A stretch of DNA of 16,041 nt from an uncultured Caryophanales bacterium (GCA_937895315.1 CALAWM010000021.1:1-16041); one strand, 5' to 3'. Counted from the stretch's first letter, positions 1 to 8,245 are shown. Notes: a model not told the origin generated them from the letters alone. Numbers and translations are program-made.

Positions 1-540
1 ATCAGTGTAAAGTTCTTTAATAAAGAATAAGGCTGACCAACCTAAGATTAAATAGATAACAAAGTGGAAGGCTTGGAATTTATAAACCCAGATTGATTTA
101 AAAACAATTCCTAAAGCAATAACTACCCATTGAATAGTTAATAAGGCAATGCCTTTTTCAATCCAACCCATCCCAAAGAAGGGGACTTGGAGTGATGGCA
201 AAAGGAGAAGTGCTGGCGCAAAAGTTCCGCCGATTAAGATAAAGATTGATAAATGATCAAAGCGTTTAAAAACCCCTTTTGCTTTTGTAAAACTAAGGGA
301 ATGATATAAAGTTGACATTGTGTATAAGATAAATATTGCTAAGCCAAAAATAAGTGCGCCGGCTAAACCGCGTGGTGAATTTTGCTTCACAAGTAATAAC
401 ACTAAAGCGACAAGACCAAAAACGGCCATGACACAGTGACTTACAGCATTGGCAATTTCTTCACCTATTGTTTGGCGTCTTTTCTTTTTCTTGGTCGGAA
501 CTTCATTTTCTAAAAGTTCATCTTTTTTTACTATTTCCAT
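1..540 (-). CDS. Hemolysin III / PAQR-family membrane protein, C-terminus cut off by window edge
   Basis: This reading frame runs from an ATG at 540 through position 1 without a stop, giving 180 residues. The family usually has about 215, so roughly the last transmembrane segment is missing. A lysine-rich cytoplasmic N-terminus (residues 17-22) precedes IGEEIANAVSH (25-35). STLYHSL (76-82) and KRFDHLSIFILIGGTFAP (92-109) follow, which are the hallmark motifs of bacterial hemolysin III proteins. H35, H80 and D95/H96 are candidates for the metal-binding residues of the PAQR fold; the C-terminal His motif lies outside the window. Several hydrophobic segments fit an integral membrane protein. The start is supported by GGAGG at 549-553, eight bases upstream. 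The family name comes from early haemolysis assays and the true role in most bacteria is unknown. It is transcribed divergently from the alpha/beta hydrolase. Confidence 0.88.
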   Translation of the reverse strand, partial: MEIVKKDELLENEVPTKKKKRRQTIGEEIANAVSHCVMAVFGLVALVLLLVKQNSPRGLAGALIFGLAIFILYTMSTLYHSLSFTKAKGVFKRFDHLSIFILIGGTFAPALLLLPSLQVPFFGMGWIEKGIALLTIQWVVIALGIVFKSIWVYKFQAFHFVIYLILGWSALFFIKELYTD

Positions 541-576
541 CGTGGGATCCTCCGCTTGTGATATGTAAAGCTCAAA

Positions 577-591
577 CATTATACTATAATG
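577..591. promoter_or_regulatory. Symmetric bidirectional -10 region between hemolysin III and hydrolase genes
   Basis: The bases CATTATACTATAATG form a perfect 7+1+7 palindrome. It contains a TATAAT box on the plus strand (585-590) and another on the minus strand (578-583), one base apart. A second plus-strand TATAAT lies at 592-597. The boxes would place transcription starts near 597-604 (plus) and 571 (minus), leaving short leaders that include each gene's ribosome binding site. No good -35 box is seen in either direction; TTTACA on the minus strand is 20 bases away. The promoter function is inferred from sequence only. Confidence 0.55.
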
Positions 592-620
592 TATAATGAG
601 AAATGTAAAGAGGTTTAACT

Positions 621-1649
621 ATGGATGCTTGGCAAATAATTTTGATAATAATTGGTGTTTATGTATTAGCACTTATCATATACTCATTTTTACTATATGG
701 AATCATTAATAAATCAATTGGACGAAGGACTGATAAAAACCCCATGTTAAAGTATTTTACGGCCGAAGATTATGATGGATTAATGGCAACGCCATTATCA
801 TTTAAAAATAAAAAAGGAACAACATTAAACGGTTTTATCTATCATAACGCAAATACGAAAAATAATGCAATTATGGTCTTTTTCCATGGTTTTGGCGCCG
901 GGCACCAAGCCTATACAACCTTAATTAATGATTTAGTGAATAAAGTAGGTTATCCGATCTTAACCTTTGATTACACGGGGTGTGACTTAAGTGAAGGAAA
1001 AAAGATTCCTAATACTTTACAAGCGCTTGCTGATGGCCATGATTTCTTAGCCTTTATTAAAACGCTTGATGACTATAAAGATCGGCCGATGATCCTTATT
1101 GGTCATTCCTGGGGCGGGTTTGTAGCGACAAACTTATATCCAATGAATAAAGATAAAAAGATTATTAAAGTTGTCGCATTAAATAGTGTCACCGATTTCC
1201 CATTATTTTATAAAATAACGACGAGAGCACCCTTTATCTTCATTCCAATTAACAATATGCTTAATTATTTTAAATATGGGCAACTTGCTTTTTCCACGAC
1301 GCGAAAATGTATTAAAGATACACCGGTGCCCCATTTATTTATTCATGGTGAAAAGGATGAATCAATTCCTTTTACGCCCTTTATTTCAAGTCTTGTGCTC
1401 CAAAGTGACATCCATAAGCGAGTGAAGTTTCATTTTGAAAAAGACCGATACCATAATGCTTATTTAACTAATGAAAGTGAAACTGAATTACGAAAACTTC
1501 AAGCCAATATGAAAGCCTATCGTCGGGCGAAAGATAAAGAAGCACTACATAACGAAATCATGAACTTTGATTTTAACCTGGCTGTACAAAATGATGAAAA
1601 GATTATTGCAATGATCGATCACTTTATAAAGGAGACAAAGTATGAGTAA
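621..1649 (+). CDS. Membrane-anchored alpha/beta hydrolase
   Basis: This 342-residue protein has one N-terminal hydrophobic segment (about residues 5-29) that probably acts as a membrane anchor. An alpha/beta-hydrolase domain of the serine aminopeptidase/lysophospholipase type follows. Visible features are the oxyanion-hole motif HGFGAG (89-94), the nucleophile elbow GHSWGG (161-166, Ser163), an acid residue in HGEKDES (Asp246) and a terminal His in RYHNAY (His278), so the catalytic triad is complete. The substrate cannot be told; an ester, thioester or peptide bond is possible. The start follows AAAGAGG at 607-613 with a seven-base spacer. The end overlaps the GH3 gene by eight bases, which implies a shared transcript and coupled translation. 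It is likely driven by the plus-strand TATAAT boxes at 585-597. Confidence 0.85.
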   Translation: MDAWQIILIIIGVYVLALIIYSFLLYGIINKSIGRRTDKNPMLKYFTAEDYDGLMATPLSFKNKKGTTLNGFIYHNANTKNNAIMVFFHGFGAGHQAYTTLINDLVNKVGYPILTFDYTGCDLSEGKKIPNTLQALADGHDFLAFIKTLDDYKDRPMILIGHSWGGFVATNLYPMNKDKKIIKVVALNSVTDFPLFYKITTRAPFIFIPINNMLNYFKYGQLAFSTTRKCIKDTPVPHLFIHGEKDESIPFTPFISSLVLQSDIHKRVKFHFEKDRYHNAYLTNESETELRKLQANMKAYRRAKDKEALHNEIMNFDFNLAVQNDEKIIAMIDHFIKETKYE

Positions 1650-4056
1650 TGAAGAAGTAAAAAAACTATTAGAAACTATTCCCTTGTCGGAGAAAATTAA
1701 ATTACTAACCGGGGCAAACTTTTGGGAGTCCGTTACTGTTCCAAACACTGATTTACCGCATATTGTCATGAATGATGGACCCTTCGGTGTGCGTAAACCA
1801 AAAGCCAATGAAGGAACTGGGATAATTGAATCATCATATAAAGCGACAGCTTACCCGACGACAACCGCCCTTGCGAGCACTTTTGATCCTGACCTAATTT
1901 ATAAAATGGGGCAAACACTAGCCAATGAATGTATTGACCAAGGGGTAGACATTTTACTAGGACCAGGTTTAAACATTAAACGGAGTCCTTTATGTGGTCG
2001 AAACTTTGAATATTTTAGTGAAGATTCCCATGTCACTGCTAAACTTGGTGGGGCACTTGTCAAAGGGCTTCAAAGTAAAGGGGTCGGCGCAACAATCAAA
2101 CACTATGCTGTCAATAACCAAGAAAAAGAACGATTTACCACCAATGCCATTGTCGATGAAAGAGCATTAGAGGAATTATATTTAAAGGCGTTCCATGATG
2201 TCATCAAAGACGTTAAACCGTGGGCAGTAATGTGTAGTTATAACCGAGTAAACGGCATGCACGCAAGCCGTAGTCATCGCTTATTGACCGAAAAATTACG
2301 GCATAATGCGAAGTTTGATGGCCTAGTGATGAGTGACTGGGGCGCGGTTGTTAAAATTGTCGATAGCGTTAATGCGGGTCTAAATCTTGAAATGCCGGGT
2401 GGCTATCAAAATACCAAAGAATTAGAAGATGCCCTAAAAAGTGGAGTGCTCAATGAAGAAAAGGTTAATGAAATGATTACGCCTCTTTTACGTCTTATGA
2501 TTAATAAACGTGATAATCCGCACAAAGAAATCAAGTGTGATTATGATAAAAACTTGCAAATCGCTAGTGAAATCGTTGAAAAGAGCGCGGTTTTGCTGAA
2601 AAACGATGATAATATTCTCCCACTTAATAAAAACGTTAATGTCGCGCTTATTGGTAACTTTGCCAAAACTCCACGTTATCAAGGTAGTGGTTCAAGCCGG
2701 ATTAATCCTTATAAACTTGTTAGCCTTTATGATGCTTTTGTAAATGAAAACGTGAACTTTGTTTACGCAGACGGGTACAAAGAACATGAAGTGGCCGTTA
2801 ATACTTTGTTAATTAAAGAGGCGGTCGAAATTGCCGAAACTGCTGACGTTGTTTTAATATGTGCCGGTCTTCCTGAATCATATGAAGTTGAAGGTTATGA
2901 CCGCCAAACTTTAGCGTTACCACCAAGTCACAATGAACTAATTAGTGAACTAAGTAAAGTCAATAGAAAAATTGTTGTTATATTATCAACTGGTTCACCG
3001 GTTACGATGCCATGGTTAAACGATGTTAAAGGCGTTTTATTAACCCATCTTGGCGGAAGTGCAACCGGAAGCGGAACATATAATTTAGTGTTTGGTAATG
3101 TAACGCCATCAGGAAAACTAAGTGAGACCTATCCTTTAAGTCTCTTAAAAAGTATCCCCGGCGAATCATTCCTGACCAGTGATTTAAATGTGCCTTATCT
3201 TGAATCACTTTATGTCGGCTACCGCTATTATGATACCTTCAATGAACAAGTACTTTTCCCCTTTGGTTATGGTTTAAGTTATACCCAGTTTAAATGTAGT
3301 GATTACGATATTGAAACAAAAGGCGATAAATACAAAGTAACCCTCAATGTCACGAATATTGGTCACTTAAAAGGGGCCGAAGTAATCGGTGTCTATATTG
3401 GCAGGGAATTTTCTAAACTATTTAGTCCGCGCAAAGAACTTAAAGGATTTACCAAAGTTGAACTTGAACCGGGCGAAAAGAAAAAAGTTAGTATCACCTT
3501 TACGAAAGATGATTTAAAAGCCTATGATCCGATCCAAAAGAAATGGGTGTTAGAAAACATTGATTATAGTGTTTATGTTGGTATTGATGTTAGTAAAGCC
3601 GAGAATATGTTTTTCATCTCCATTGAAGATGGCGAAAACTTAGAACACTTAAAAGCATATAAAGAATTAAATTCCGTCTATTATAGTCGCACCCCATTTA
3701 AACCGACTATTAATGATTTTACGACGCTTTATGGTGAACCATTGCCGTTAGTGTTTGCTAATCGGAAAAGACCTTTTACGCTTGAAGGAAATATTAGCGA
3801 TGTCACTGATTACTGGTGGGGAAGAACAGTTCATAATATCATGATAAATGTCGCCGGGAAGATGGCTGGCGATGATCCGGTACTCAAAAGAATGGCACAA
3901 GAAAGTATCAAAGAATTACCGTTTCGCTCAATGGTAGCCTTAAGTTCAGGGGCGGTAAGTGAAAATAAACGTGATGCCCTCCTCTTATTAATTAACGGTA
4001 AGCCGCTTCGGGGCCTAGCCCGGTTTCTGAAGAAAGACAAAAGAAAGGTTAAGTAA
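1642..4056 (+). CDS. Glycoside hydrolase family 3 (beta-glucosidase-type), cytoplasmic
   Basis: The 804-residue protein has the usual GH3 order: TIM-barrel domain (about 10-290), GH3 C-terminal sandwich (about 315-545) and a fibronectin-III-like domain (about 578-650). The nucleophile is Asp232 in VMSDWGA. The substrate-binding motif KHYAVNNQE is at 153-161. Glu417 in EVEGYDR is the likely acid/base, by analogy with other three-domain GH3 enzymes. FPFGYGLSYT (539-548) precedes the Fn3-like domain. There is no PA14 insert and no signal peptide, so it should act inside the cell on imported beta-glucosides or related short oligosaccharides; exact specificity cannot be read from sequence. A basic tail of about 145 residues ends the protein. 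AAAGGAG at 1628-1634 supports the start. The gene overlaps the upstream hydrolase by eight bases and is followed by a hairpin. Confidence 0.93.
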   Translation: MSNEEVKKLLETIPLSEKIKLLTGANFWESVTVPNTDLPHIVMNDGPFGVRKPKANEGTGIIESSYKATAYPTTTALASTFDPDLIYKMGQTLANECIDQGVDILLGPGLNIKRSPLCGRNFEYFSEDSHVTAKLGGALVKGLQSKGVGATIKHYAVNNQEKERFTTNAIVDERALEELYLKAFHDVIKDVKPWAVMCSYNRVNGMHASRSHRLLTEKLRHNAKFDGLVMSDWGAVVKIVDSVNAGLNLEMPGGYQNTKELEDALKSGVLNEEKVNEMITPLLRLMINKRDNPHKEIKCDYDKNLQIASEIVEKSAVLLKNDDNILPLNKNVNVALIGNFAKTPRYQGSGSSRINPYKLVSLYDAFVNENVNFVYADGYKEHEVAVNTLLIKEAVEIAETADVVLICAGLPESYEVEGYDRQTLALPPSHNELISELSKVNRKIVVILSTGSPVTMPWLNDVKGVLLTHLGGSATGSGTYNLVFGNVTPSGKLSETYPLSLLKSIPGESFLTSDLNVPYLESLYVGYRYYDTFNEQVLFPFGYGLSYTQFKCSDYDIETKGDKYKVTLNVTNIGHLKGAEVIGVYIGREFSKLFSPRKELKGFTKVELEPGEKKKVSITFTKDDLKAYDPIQKKWVLENIDYSVYVGIDVSKAENMFFISIEDGENLEHLKAYKELNSVYYSRTPFKPTINDFTTLYGEPLPLVFANRKRPFTLEGNISDVTDYWWGRTVHNIMINVAGKMAGDDPVLKRMAQESIKELPFRSMVALSSGAVSENKRDALLLLINGKPLRGLARFLKKDKRKVK

Positions 4057-4074
4057 GGGGCGTATAGCCCCTTT
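4055..4074 (+). terminator. Possible weak terminator hairpin after the GH3 gene
   Basis: AAGGGGC (4055-4061) can pair with GCCCCTT (4067-4073) around a five-base loop, giving a seven-base-pair stem. Only three T residues follow before TTTAATCA continues, so it would be an inefficient intrinsic terminator. It starts inside the GH3 stop codon and sits directly upstream of the next gene's -10 box. Confidence 0.5.
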
Positions 4075-4079
4075 AATCA

Positions 4080-4088
4080 TGATATAAT
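4080..4088 (+). promoter_or_regulatory. Extended -10 promoter very close to the flippase-like gene start
   Basis: TGATATAAT matches the extended -10 consensus (TGnTATAAT) exactly. The -35 position falls in the hairpin and shows no consensus, which extended -10 promoters tolerate. The box ends at 4088 and the next gene's ATG is at 4096, so transcription should begin at or within a base or two of the start codon, producing a leaderless message. Confidence 0.55.
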
Positions 4089-4095
4089 TAATGCC

Positions 4096-5385
4096 ATGAA
4101 TGAAGAGACCAAGAAAACAACCGAAACCTTAAAAGTCGTTAAGCGCCAAAAAAGTGATCGTAAATATTTAATTAACATCATTGTTATTTTATTGATTACC
4201 TTTACCTATACTATTTTCTCGTTATGGAACGACTTACCAGCGGTTATTGATGTTTTTAGCGGGGCGACCACAACGCCGGATTATCGGATGATATTAATTA
4301 TTGCCGCTTTAATTGCTGGGCGCTTTTTAATTGAAGGATTAGTGCTTTTCATTTTTGCACGATTATATACGACAACATATAAGTTTCATCGCGGGGTCGC
4401 CAACGGATTAGTCGGACAATTTTATAGTGATATTACCCCTAGTTCCACCGGCGGACAATTTGCCCAAGTTAAGACTTTCGCAAACCAAGGGGTTCCTTTA
4501 TCAATTGGGGCATCGATTATGGTCATGCATTTTATTTTGTATCAAATCGTCCTTGTCCTCTTTGGCGGTTTTTCAATTCTTTTAAATCTTGGGGACTTTG
4601 CACGCCTTGCCCCCATTACAATCTTTGATGTAAAGTTTCCGATTTGGGTGTTATCCCTAGTCGGGTTTATTATTAACTTAATTACTATTGTCGGACTATT
4701 TTTACTTTCATATTCCAAGAAAGCCCATAACTTCTTTATTAATAAAGGCGTCGATATTCTTGCGAAAATGCGGATCGTTAAAAAACCGGAAGAACGGAAA
4801 GCAAAACTATTTGTGAGTACCGAAAACTTTCGGGTTGAATTACGGCGGTTAAGTTCAAACTTTCCGGCGTCTATTTTAATCTTATTACTCTTTCTCGCCA
4901 AGTTTATTATTACTTATGCCATTACATACTTTGTCGCCTTAATGCTAAATCCGACCCTTTATGAAACCATCAATTTCTGGGAAACGATTACGAAATCAAG
5001 CTTCTTATCGATGATTACTGGCTTTATCCCGATTCCAGGGGCGGCCGGGTTTGCCGAATATTTCTTTGAAGTTATCTTTGGACCCGTCTTTTTAAATGAT
5101 GGTGCCTTTACAAAAGCCGTGCAGATTGTATGGCGGACTAGTACTTTTTACGCAAACTTATTAGTAGGTGGACTAGTGACCGCTTTCTACCGTTCAAGTA
5201 TGGAAGAAATTGTCGATCAATCAGGGAATATTCAAACCTTTGATCAAGTTAAAAGTCTTACCTTTGAAGAACGGGATCGGACTAGTGCAACCTTATATCA
5301 AACAAGTCAATTATCGATCCGTGAAATTCAACGCCGTCTAACTCCGAAGAAAAAGACGAAAAATGACGAGGGGGATGATCACTAA
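4096..5385 (+). CDS. Flippase-like / LPG-synthase TM-domain membrane protein (LafC-like)
   Basis: The 429-residue protein has about seven or eight hydrophobic segments (near 24-44, 64-88, 132-164, 182-207, 258-282 and 300-365) and charged ends. SDITPSSTGGQFAQVK (111-126) and PIPGAAGFAEYFF (322-334) are characteristic of the LPG_synthase_TM / UPF0104 family. The fused lysyl-transferase domain of MprF is absent, so this is the stand-alone form, often found beside glycolipid glycosyltransferases in Firmicutes, for example the lafABC locus of Listeria. A role in moving or presenting a membrane glycolipid is inferred from that context. No ribosome binding site precedes the ATG, and the only in-frame codons between it and the stop at 4054 are non-standard starts. 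The stop overlaps the next ATG (TAATG). Confidence 0.87.
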   Translation: MNEETKKTTETLKVVKRQKSDRKYLINIIVILLITFTYTIFSLWNDLPAVIDVFSGATTTPDYRMILIIAALIAGRFLIEGLVLFIFARLYTTTYKFHRGVANGLVGQFYSDITPSSTGGQFAQVKTFANQGVPLSIGASIMVMHFILYQIVLVLFGGFSILLNLGDFARLAPITIFDVKFPIWVLSLVGFIINLITIVGLFLLSYSKKAHNFFINKGVDILAKMRIVKKPEERKAKLFVSTENFRVELRRLSSNFPASILILLLFLAKFIITYAITYFVALMLNPTLYETINFWETITKSSFLSMITGFIPIPGAAGFAEYFFEVIFGPVFLNDGAFTKAVQIVWRTSTFYANLLVGGLVTAFYRSSMEEIVDQSGNIQTFDQVKSLTFEERDRTSATLYQTSQLSIREIQRRLTPKKKTKNDEGDDH

Positions 5386-5888
5386 TGCGGATTGCCATGT
5401 TTAGTGATACCTTTGTTCCCGACACCAACGGGGTTGCCGTTTCAACCTACAATCTTTTTAAAGCCTTAAATGAAAAAGGCCATCAATGTTTTGTTGTCAC
5501 TTCCAATCCTTTTTCGAAAGAAGTAGTGTTTAAAGACAACGTCTTACGCATTCCTGGAGTCGAAATGAAAAATCTTTATGGTTATCATTTTGCCGCCCCG
5601 AATACGAAAGCATGGCGTATTCTTAGAAAGTTAAAGATTGATGTTGTGCACATTCAAAGTGAAGCGGGAATGGGTATTTTTGGTAAAGGTTTTGCCCGTA
5701 CTGAAAAAATACCTTATGTTTACACCTATCACACAATGTATGAAGATTACACATACTATGCGACGAAAGGGCGGATGGAAACTTTTGCAAAATTATTCGC
5801 CGTTTTAGCCGGTGGCAAGCCGAAAGCGCTGATGAATTTATATCGCCAAGTGAAAAGACAAAAGTATCACTTCGGGAATACGGCGTAA
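5385..5888 (+). CDS. N-terminal fragment of the frameshifted glycosyltransferase
   Basis: As the sequence stands, translation from 5385 gives 167 residues. The first 136 are the genuine acceptor-binding half. The last 31, after the shift near 5792, are out of frame and do not resemble the family. Alone it lacks the nucleotide-sugar domain and would be inactive. Confidence 0.6.
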   Translation: MRIAMFSDTFVPDTNGVAVSTYNLFKALNEKGHQCFVVTSNPFSKEVVFKDNVLRIPGVEMKNLYGYHFAAPNTKAWRILRKLKIDVVHIQSEAGMGIFGKGFARTEKIPYVYTYHTMYEDYTYYATKGRMETFAKLFAVLAGGKPKALMNLYRQVKRQKYHFGNTA

Positions 5889-6016
5889 ATCGTTATATTA
5901 ATATAATTCCGACTGGAGTTGATTTTTCTAAATTTAAAGCCAATAAAGATAATGAAGAATTTTTACGTAACTATGCCAAAGAACATAATCTTGATCAAAC
6001 CTATAATCTTGTTTAT

Positions 6017-6550
6017 GTGGGCCGGGTTGCTAAAGAAAAAAGTATTGATGTTATTATTGCCGGATACGCTAAATATATTTTAAATAATGAAAAGCATGGT
6101 ACGAAATTAGTTATCGTGGGCGGTGGTCCTGCAATCCCGGAATTAGAAGAATATGCAACGAAACTTGGGATAAAAGACGATGTCCATTTTGTCGGAAAAG
6201 TCCTCCCTGAAGATATTGGAAAATATTACCATTTAGGGGAAATATTTGTCAGCGCCTCAATCAGTGAAACCCAGGGGCTTACCTTCATGGAAGCGATGGC
6301 CGCGGAACGGATTTTATTATGTCGGTTTGATGAAGGACTCGTTAATGTAATAAAAAACGGCGAAAGTGGGTATTTCTTTAATAGTGAAGAAGATTTTGGA
6401 ACGATGGTTGATAAGATAAGAGCCCTTAAACCAAAAGAAATTCGCGCGATAAAAGATTACGCTAACGAAATTGTTGATGAATATAGTAATGAACGATTCG
6501 TTGCCCGTTGTCTCCACGTCTATGAAAGAGCGCTTCGCAACAGTTGGTAA
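6017..6550 (+). CDS. C-terminal fragment of the frameshifted glycosyltransferase
   Basis: This frame holds the donor-binding half, including EX7E. Family-like sequence in the same frame already begins near 5792 (IIRRFSRW, then ISPSEKTK, then NIIPTGVDF), so the GTG at 6017 lies inside the conserved VYVGRV strand and is not a real start. No ribosome binding site precedes it. The stop TAA abuts the ATG of the next gene. Confidence 0.55.
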   Translation: MGRVAKEKSIDVIIAGYAKYILNNEKHGTKLVIVGGGPAIPELEEYATKLGIKDDVHFVGKVLPEDIGKYYHLGEIFVSASISETQGLTFMEAMAAERILLCRFDEGLVNVIKNGESGYFFNSEEDFGTMVDKIRALKPKEIRAIKDYANEIVDEYSNERFVARCLHVYERALRNSW

Positions 6551-8245
6551 ATGATAAAAATTATTGATATAAAAGTAACAAAAAAGGCGATTATCCTCTT
6601 TTTTGATAATAAAGAAGAGTTAAATATAAGCGTTAATACAAAAAATGAGTTTTTTCTTTATGTTGGAAAAGAAATTTCAAAACAAACATTAAAAGAAATT
6701 AAACATTATGAAGCCAATACGCTTCACTTAAACTATGCAATAAAACTTTTATCAAGAATGGCCTATACCGCTTTTGAAATCAAAGAAAAACTTCGAAAAA
6801 GAGCAGTTGATGAAGAAGTGATTAAAGAAATTATTAAGAAACTGCAAGACTTTAAGTTACTCGATGACTTAAATTACGCCAAAGAGAAAGTACAATATTT
6901 AATTAATGTTAAAGGTGCTTCCAAAAAGGCAATTATTAATGAACTTAAAAGACGGGGTATTAATTATCACACCATTGAAGATGTAATAAGCGCAATTCCC
7001 GCCTTTGAAGTTGAAGAACTCATGAAGAAGATACCAAAACTAATTAAAAGATATCACAAAGAATCATTAAAGGCCGCGAGTCTAAAAATTAATCAAAAGT
7101 TATATAACGATGGCTATCATAGTGAAAACATCAATGAGGCTTTAAGTCATTTTAATCTTGAAGATTATATTGATGAAGATAAAAATATCGAAATATACTA
7201 CGAATTAGTTATGAAAAGTGAACGGCGTAAAGGTAAAAATGACATAAAAGTAGTGTATAATAAATTAAGTAAAGCGGGTTATCCGCATCATAAAATAACG
7301 ATTAAAGAACTAAATGAAGGAATTCGAGTTATTGAAAATTACCTTGTTACTAATGTCACGAAAGGGACATCAAACAGCGGACAATTATATTTAACCGTAA
7401 CCTTACAAGATAACACCGGACAAATTGAAGCCCGGGTATGGGACGCAAGTGATGTCCACCTTGAAACTTTTAAACAAGGGACGTTTGTTAAAGTTGTCGC
7501 TGATGTCATTGAATATCGGAGCAATTTACAACTAAAAGTCCTAACGGCCGAAGAACTAAGCGCAAAAGACGTCAAAATTGAAGAGTTTACGATTGTTAGC
7601 CCAGTTAAATTAGAAACATTAAAAGCAGAACTTGATCGGCTTTTAAAATCACTGACCCATCCAAGTATTAGCAAAATTGTCAATAAATTAATTAATGACC
7701 GTTATCACGCTTTTATTACATATCCCGCGGCAAGTCGTTTGCATCATGAATATACCCATGGCCTACTCGAACACACTTTAACGCTTGCTAATCTTGCCGA
7801 CCGTATCATTAGCTATTATCAAGAACTTTATAACGGAAATTGGCTTATTAACCGTGATTTAGTAATTGGGGGCATCTTAATTCATGACCTTGGCAAAACA
7901 ATTGAATTAAGCGGTCCTGTGCTTACTACATATACTGTCGAAGGAAAACTAATTGGGCATATTTCCCTCTTAAATGCTGAATTACTTAAAGTAAGTGAAG
8001 CCTTAGGCATTAAAGATGAATCACCAACGCTTTTAAGTCACGTCGTCTTAAGTCACCACGGGAAGATGGAATATGGTTCACCGGTAACACCGATGCTTAA
8101 AGAAGCGCTATTAGTAAGTATGCTTGATGATTTAGACGCCAAAATGAAACTTGTCGAAAAAGCCCTTGCCGTCACAAATGAAGGTGAATTCACGGACCGG
8201 ATTTGGGCTATTGATCAAAGTAGTTTTTATAAACCAAAGAAATAA
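6551..8245 (+). CDS. recX-yhaM: RecX-YhaM fusion: RecA regulator joined to OB-fold/HD-domain 3'-5' exoribonuclease
   Basis: One open frame of 564 residues contains two normally separate proteins. Residues 1 to about 248 match RecX: a beta-rich N-terminus, then helical repeats with LLSRMAYTAFEIKEKLRKR (66-84), KLLDDLNYAKE (102-112) and GASKKAIINELKRRGI (122-137). RecX binds RecA filaments and modulates recombination. Residues about 251-564 match YhaM: an OB fold with LTVTLQDNTGQIEARVWD (281-298), then an HD phosphohydrolase domain with metal-site candidates H403, H408, H445/D446 (ILIHDLGK) and H502/H503. YhaM degrades single-stranded RNA or DNA from the 3' end. Almost no linker separates the halves. 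The ATG directly follows the glycosyltransferase stop (TAAATG) with no clear ribosome binding site, so translational coupling is likely. YhaM alone is usually about 314 residues, so both parts seem complete. Confidence 0.85.
   Translation: MIKIIDIKVTKKAIILFFDNKEELNISVNTKNEFFLYVGKEISKQTLKEIKHYEANTLHLNYAIKLLSRMAYTAFEIKEKLRKRAVDEEVIKEIIKKLQDFKLLDDLNYAKEKVQYLINVKGASKKAIINELKRRGINYHTIEDVISAIPAFEVEELMKKIPKLIKRYHKESLKAASLKINQKLYNDGYHSENINEALSHFNLEDYIDEDKNIEIYYELVMKSERRKGKNDIKVVYNKLSKAGYPHHKITIKELNEGIRVIENYLVTNVTKGTSNSGQLYLTVTLQDNTGQIEARVWDASDVHLETFKQGTFVKVVADVIEYRSNLQLKVLTAEELSAKDVKIEEFTIVSPVKLETLKAELDRLLKSLTHPSISKIVNKLINDRYHAFITYPAASRLHHEYTHGLLEHTLTLANLADRIISYYQELYNGNWLINRDLVIGGILIHDLGKTIELSGPVLTTYTVEGKLIGHISLLNAELLKVSEALGIKDESPTLLSHVVLSHHGKMEYGSPVTPMLKEALLVSMLDDLDAKMKLVEKALAVTNEGEFTDRIWAIDQSSFYKPKK

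Larger units (their letters stand above)
5385..6550 (+). pseudogene. Family 4 glycosyltransferase (diacylglycerol glucosyltransferase-like), interrupted by a one-base frameshift
   Basis: Two reading frames together encode one GT4 enzyme. Restoring one A in the A4 run at 5789-5792 joins METFAK to IIRRFSRWQAESADEF and gives a continuous protein of 388 residues, normal for the family. The N-terminal acceptor domain carries FSDTFVPDTNGVAVS and YHTMYEDYTYYATKG, typical of 1,2-diacylglycerol glucosyltransferases of Bacilli (LafA/LafB/alMGS group). The C-terminal nucleotide-sugar domain carries VYVGRVAKEKS and the EX7E motif in SETQGLTFMEA. The enzyme would transfer a sugar from a nucleotide donor to a membrane lipid at the inner face of the membrane. 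The upstream flippase-like neighbour supports a glycolipid role. The start has GAGGGGG at 5368-5374 and a TAATG overlap. Whether the gene is truly broken or misread is undecided; every motif is intact. Confidence 0.8.

Noticed and set aside
4542..4901. Minus-strand open frame of 119 codons inside the flippase-like gene
   Set aside because: It is a shadow of the hydrophobic coding frame on the other strand, with no start signal.
5787..5793. Programmed -1 frameshifting in the glycosyltransferase as a regulated event
   Set aside because: Only a single A-AAA slip is available, with no X XXY YYZ heptamer and no obvious stimulatory structure; a base loss or error is simpler. The alternative is kept open in the findings.
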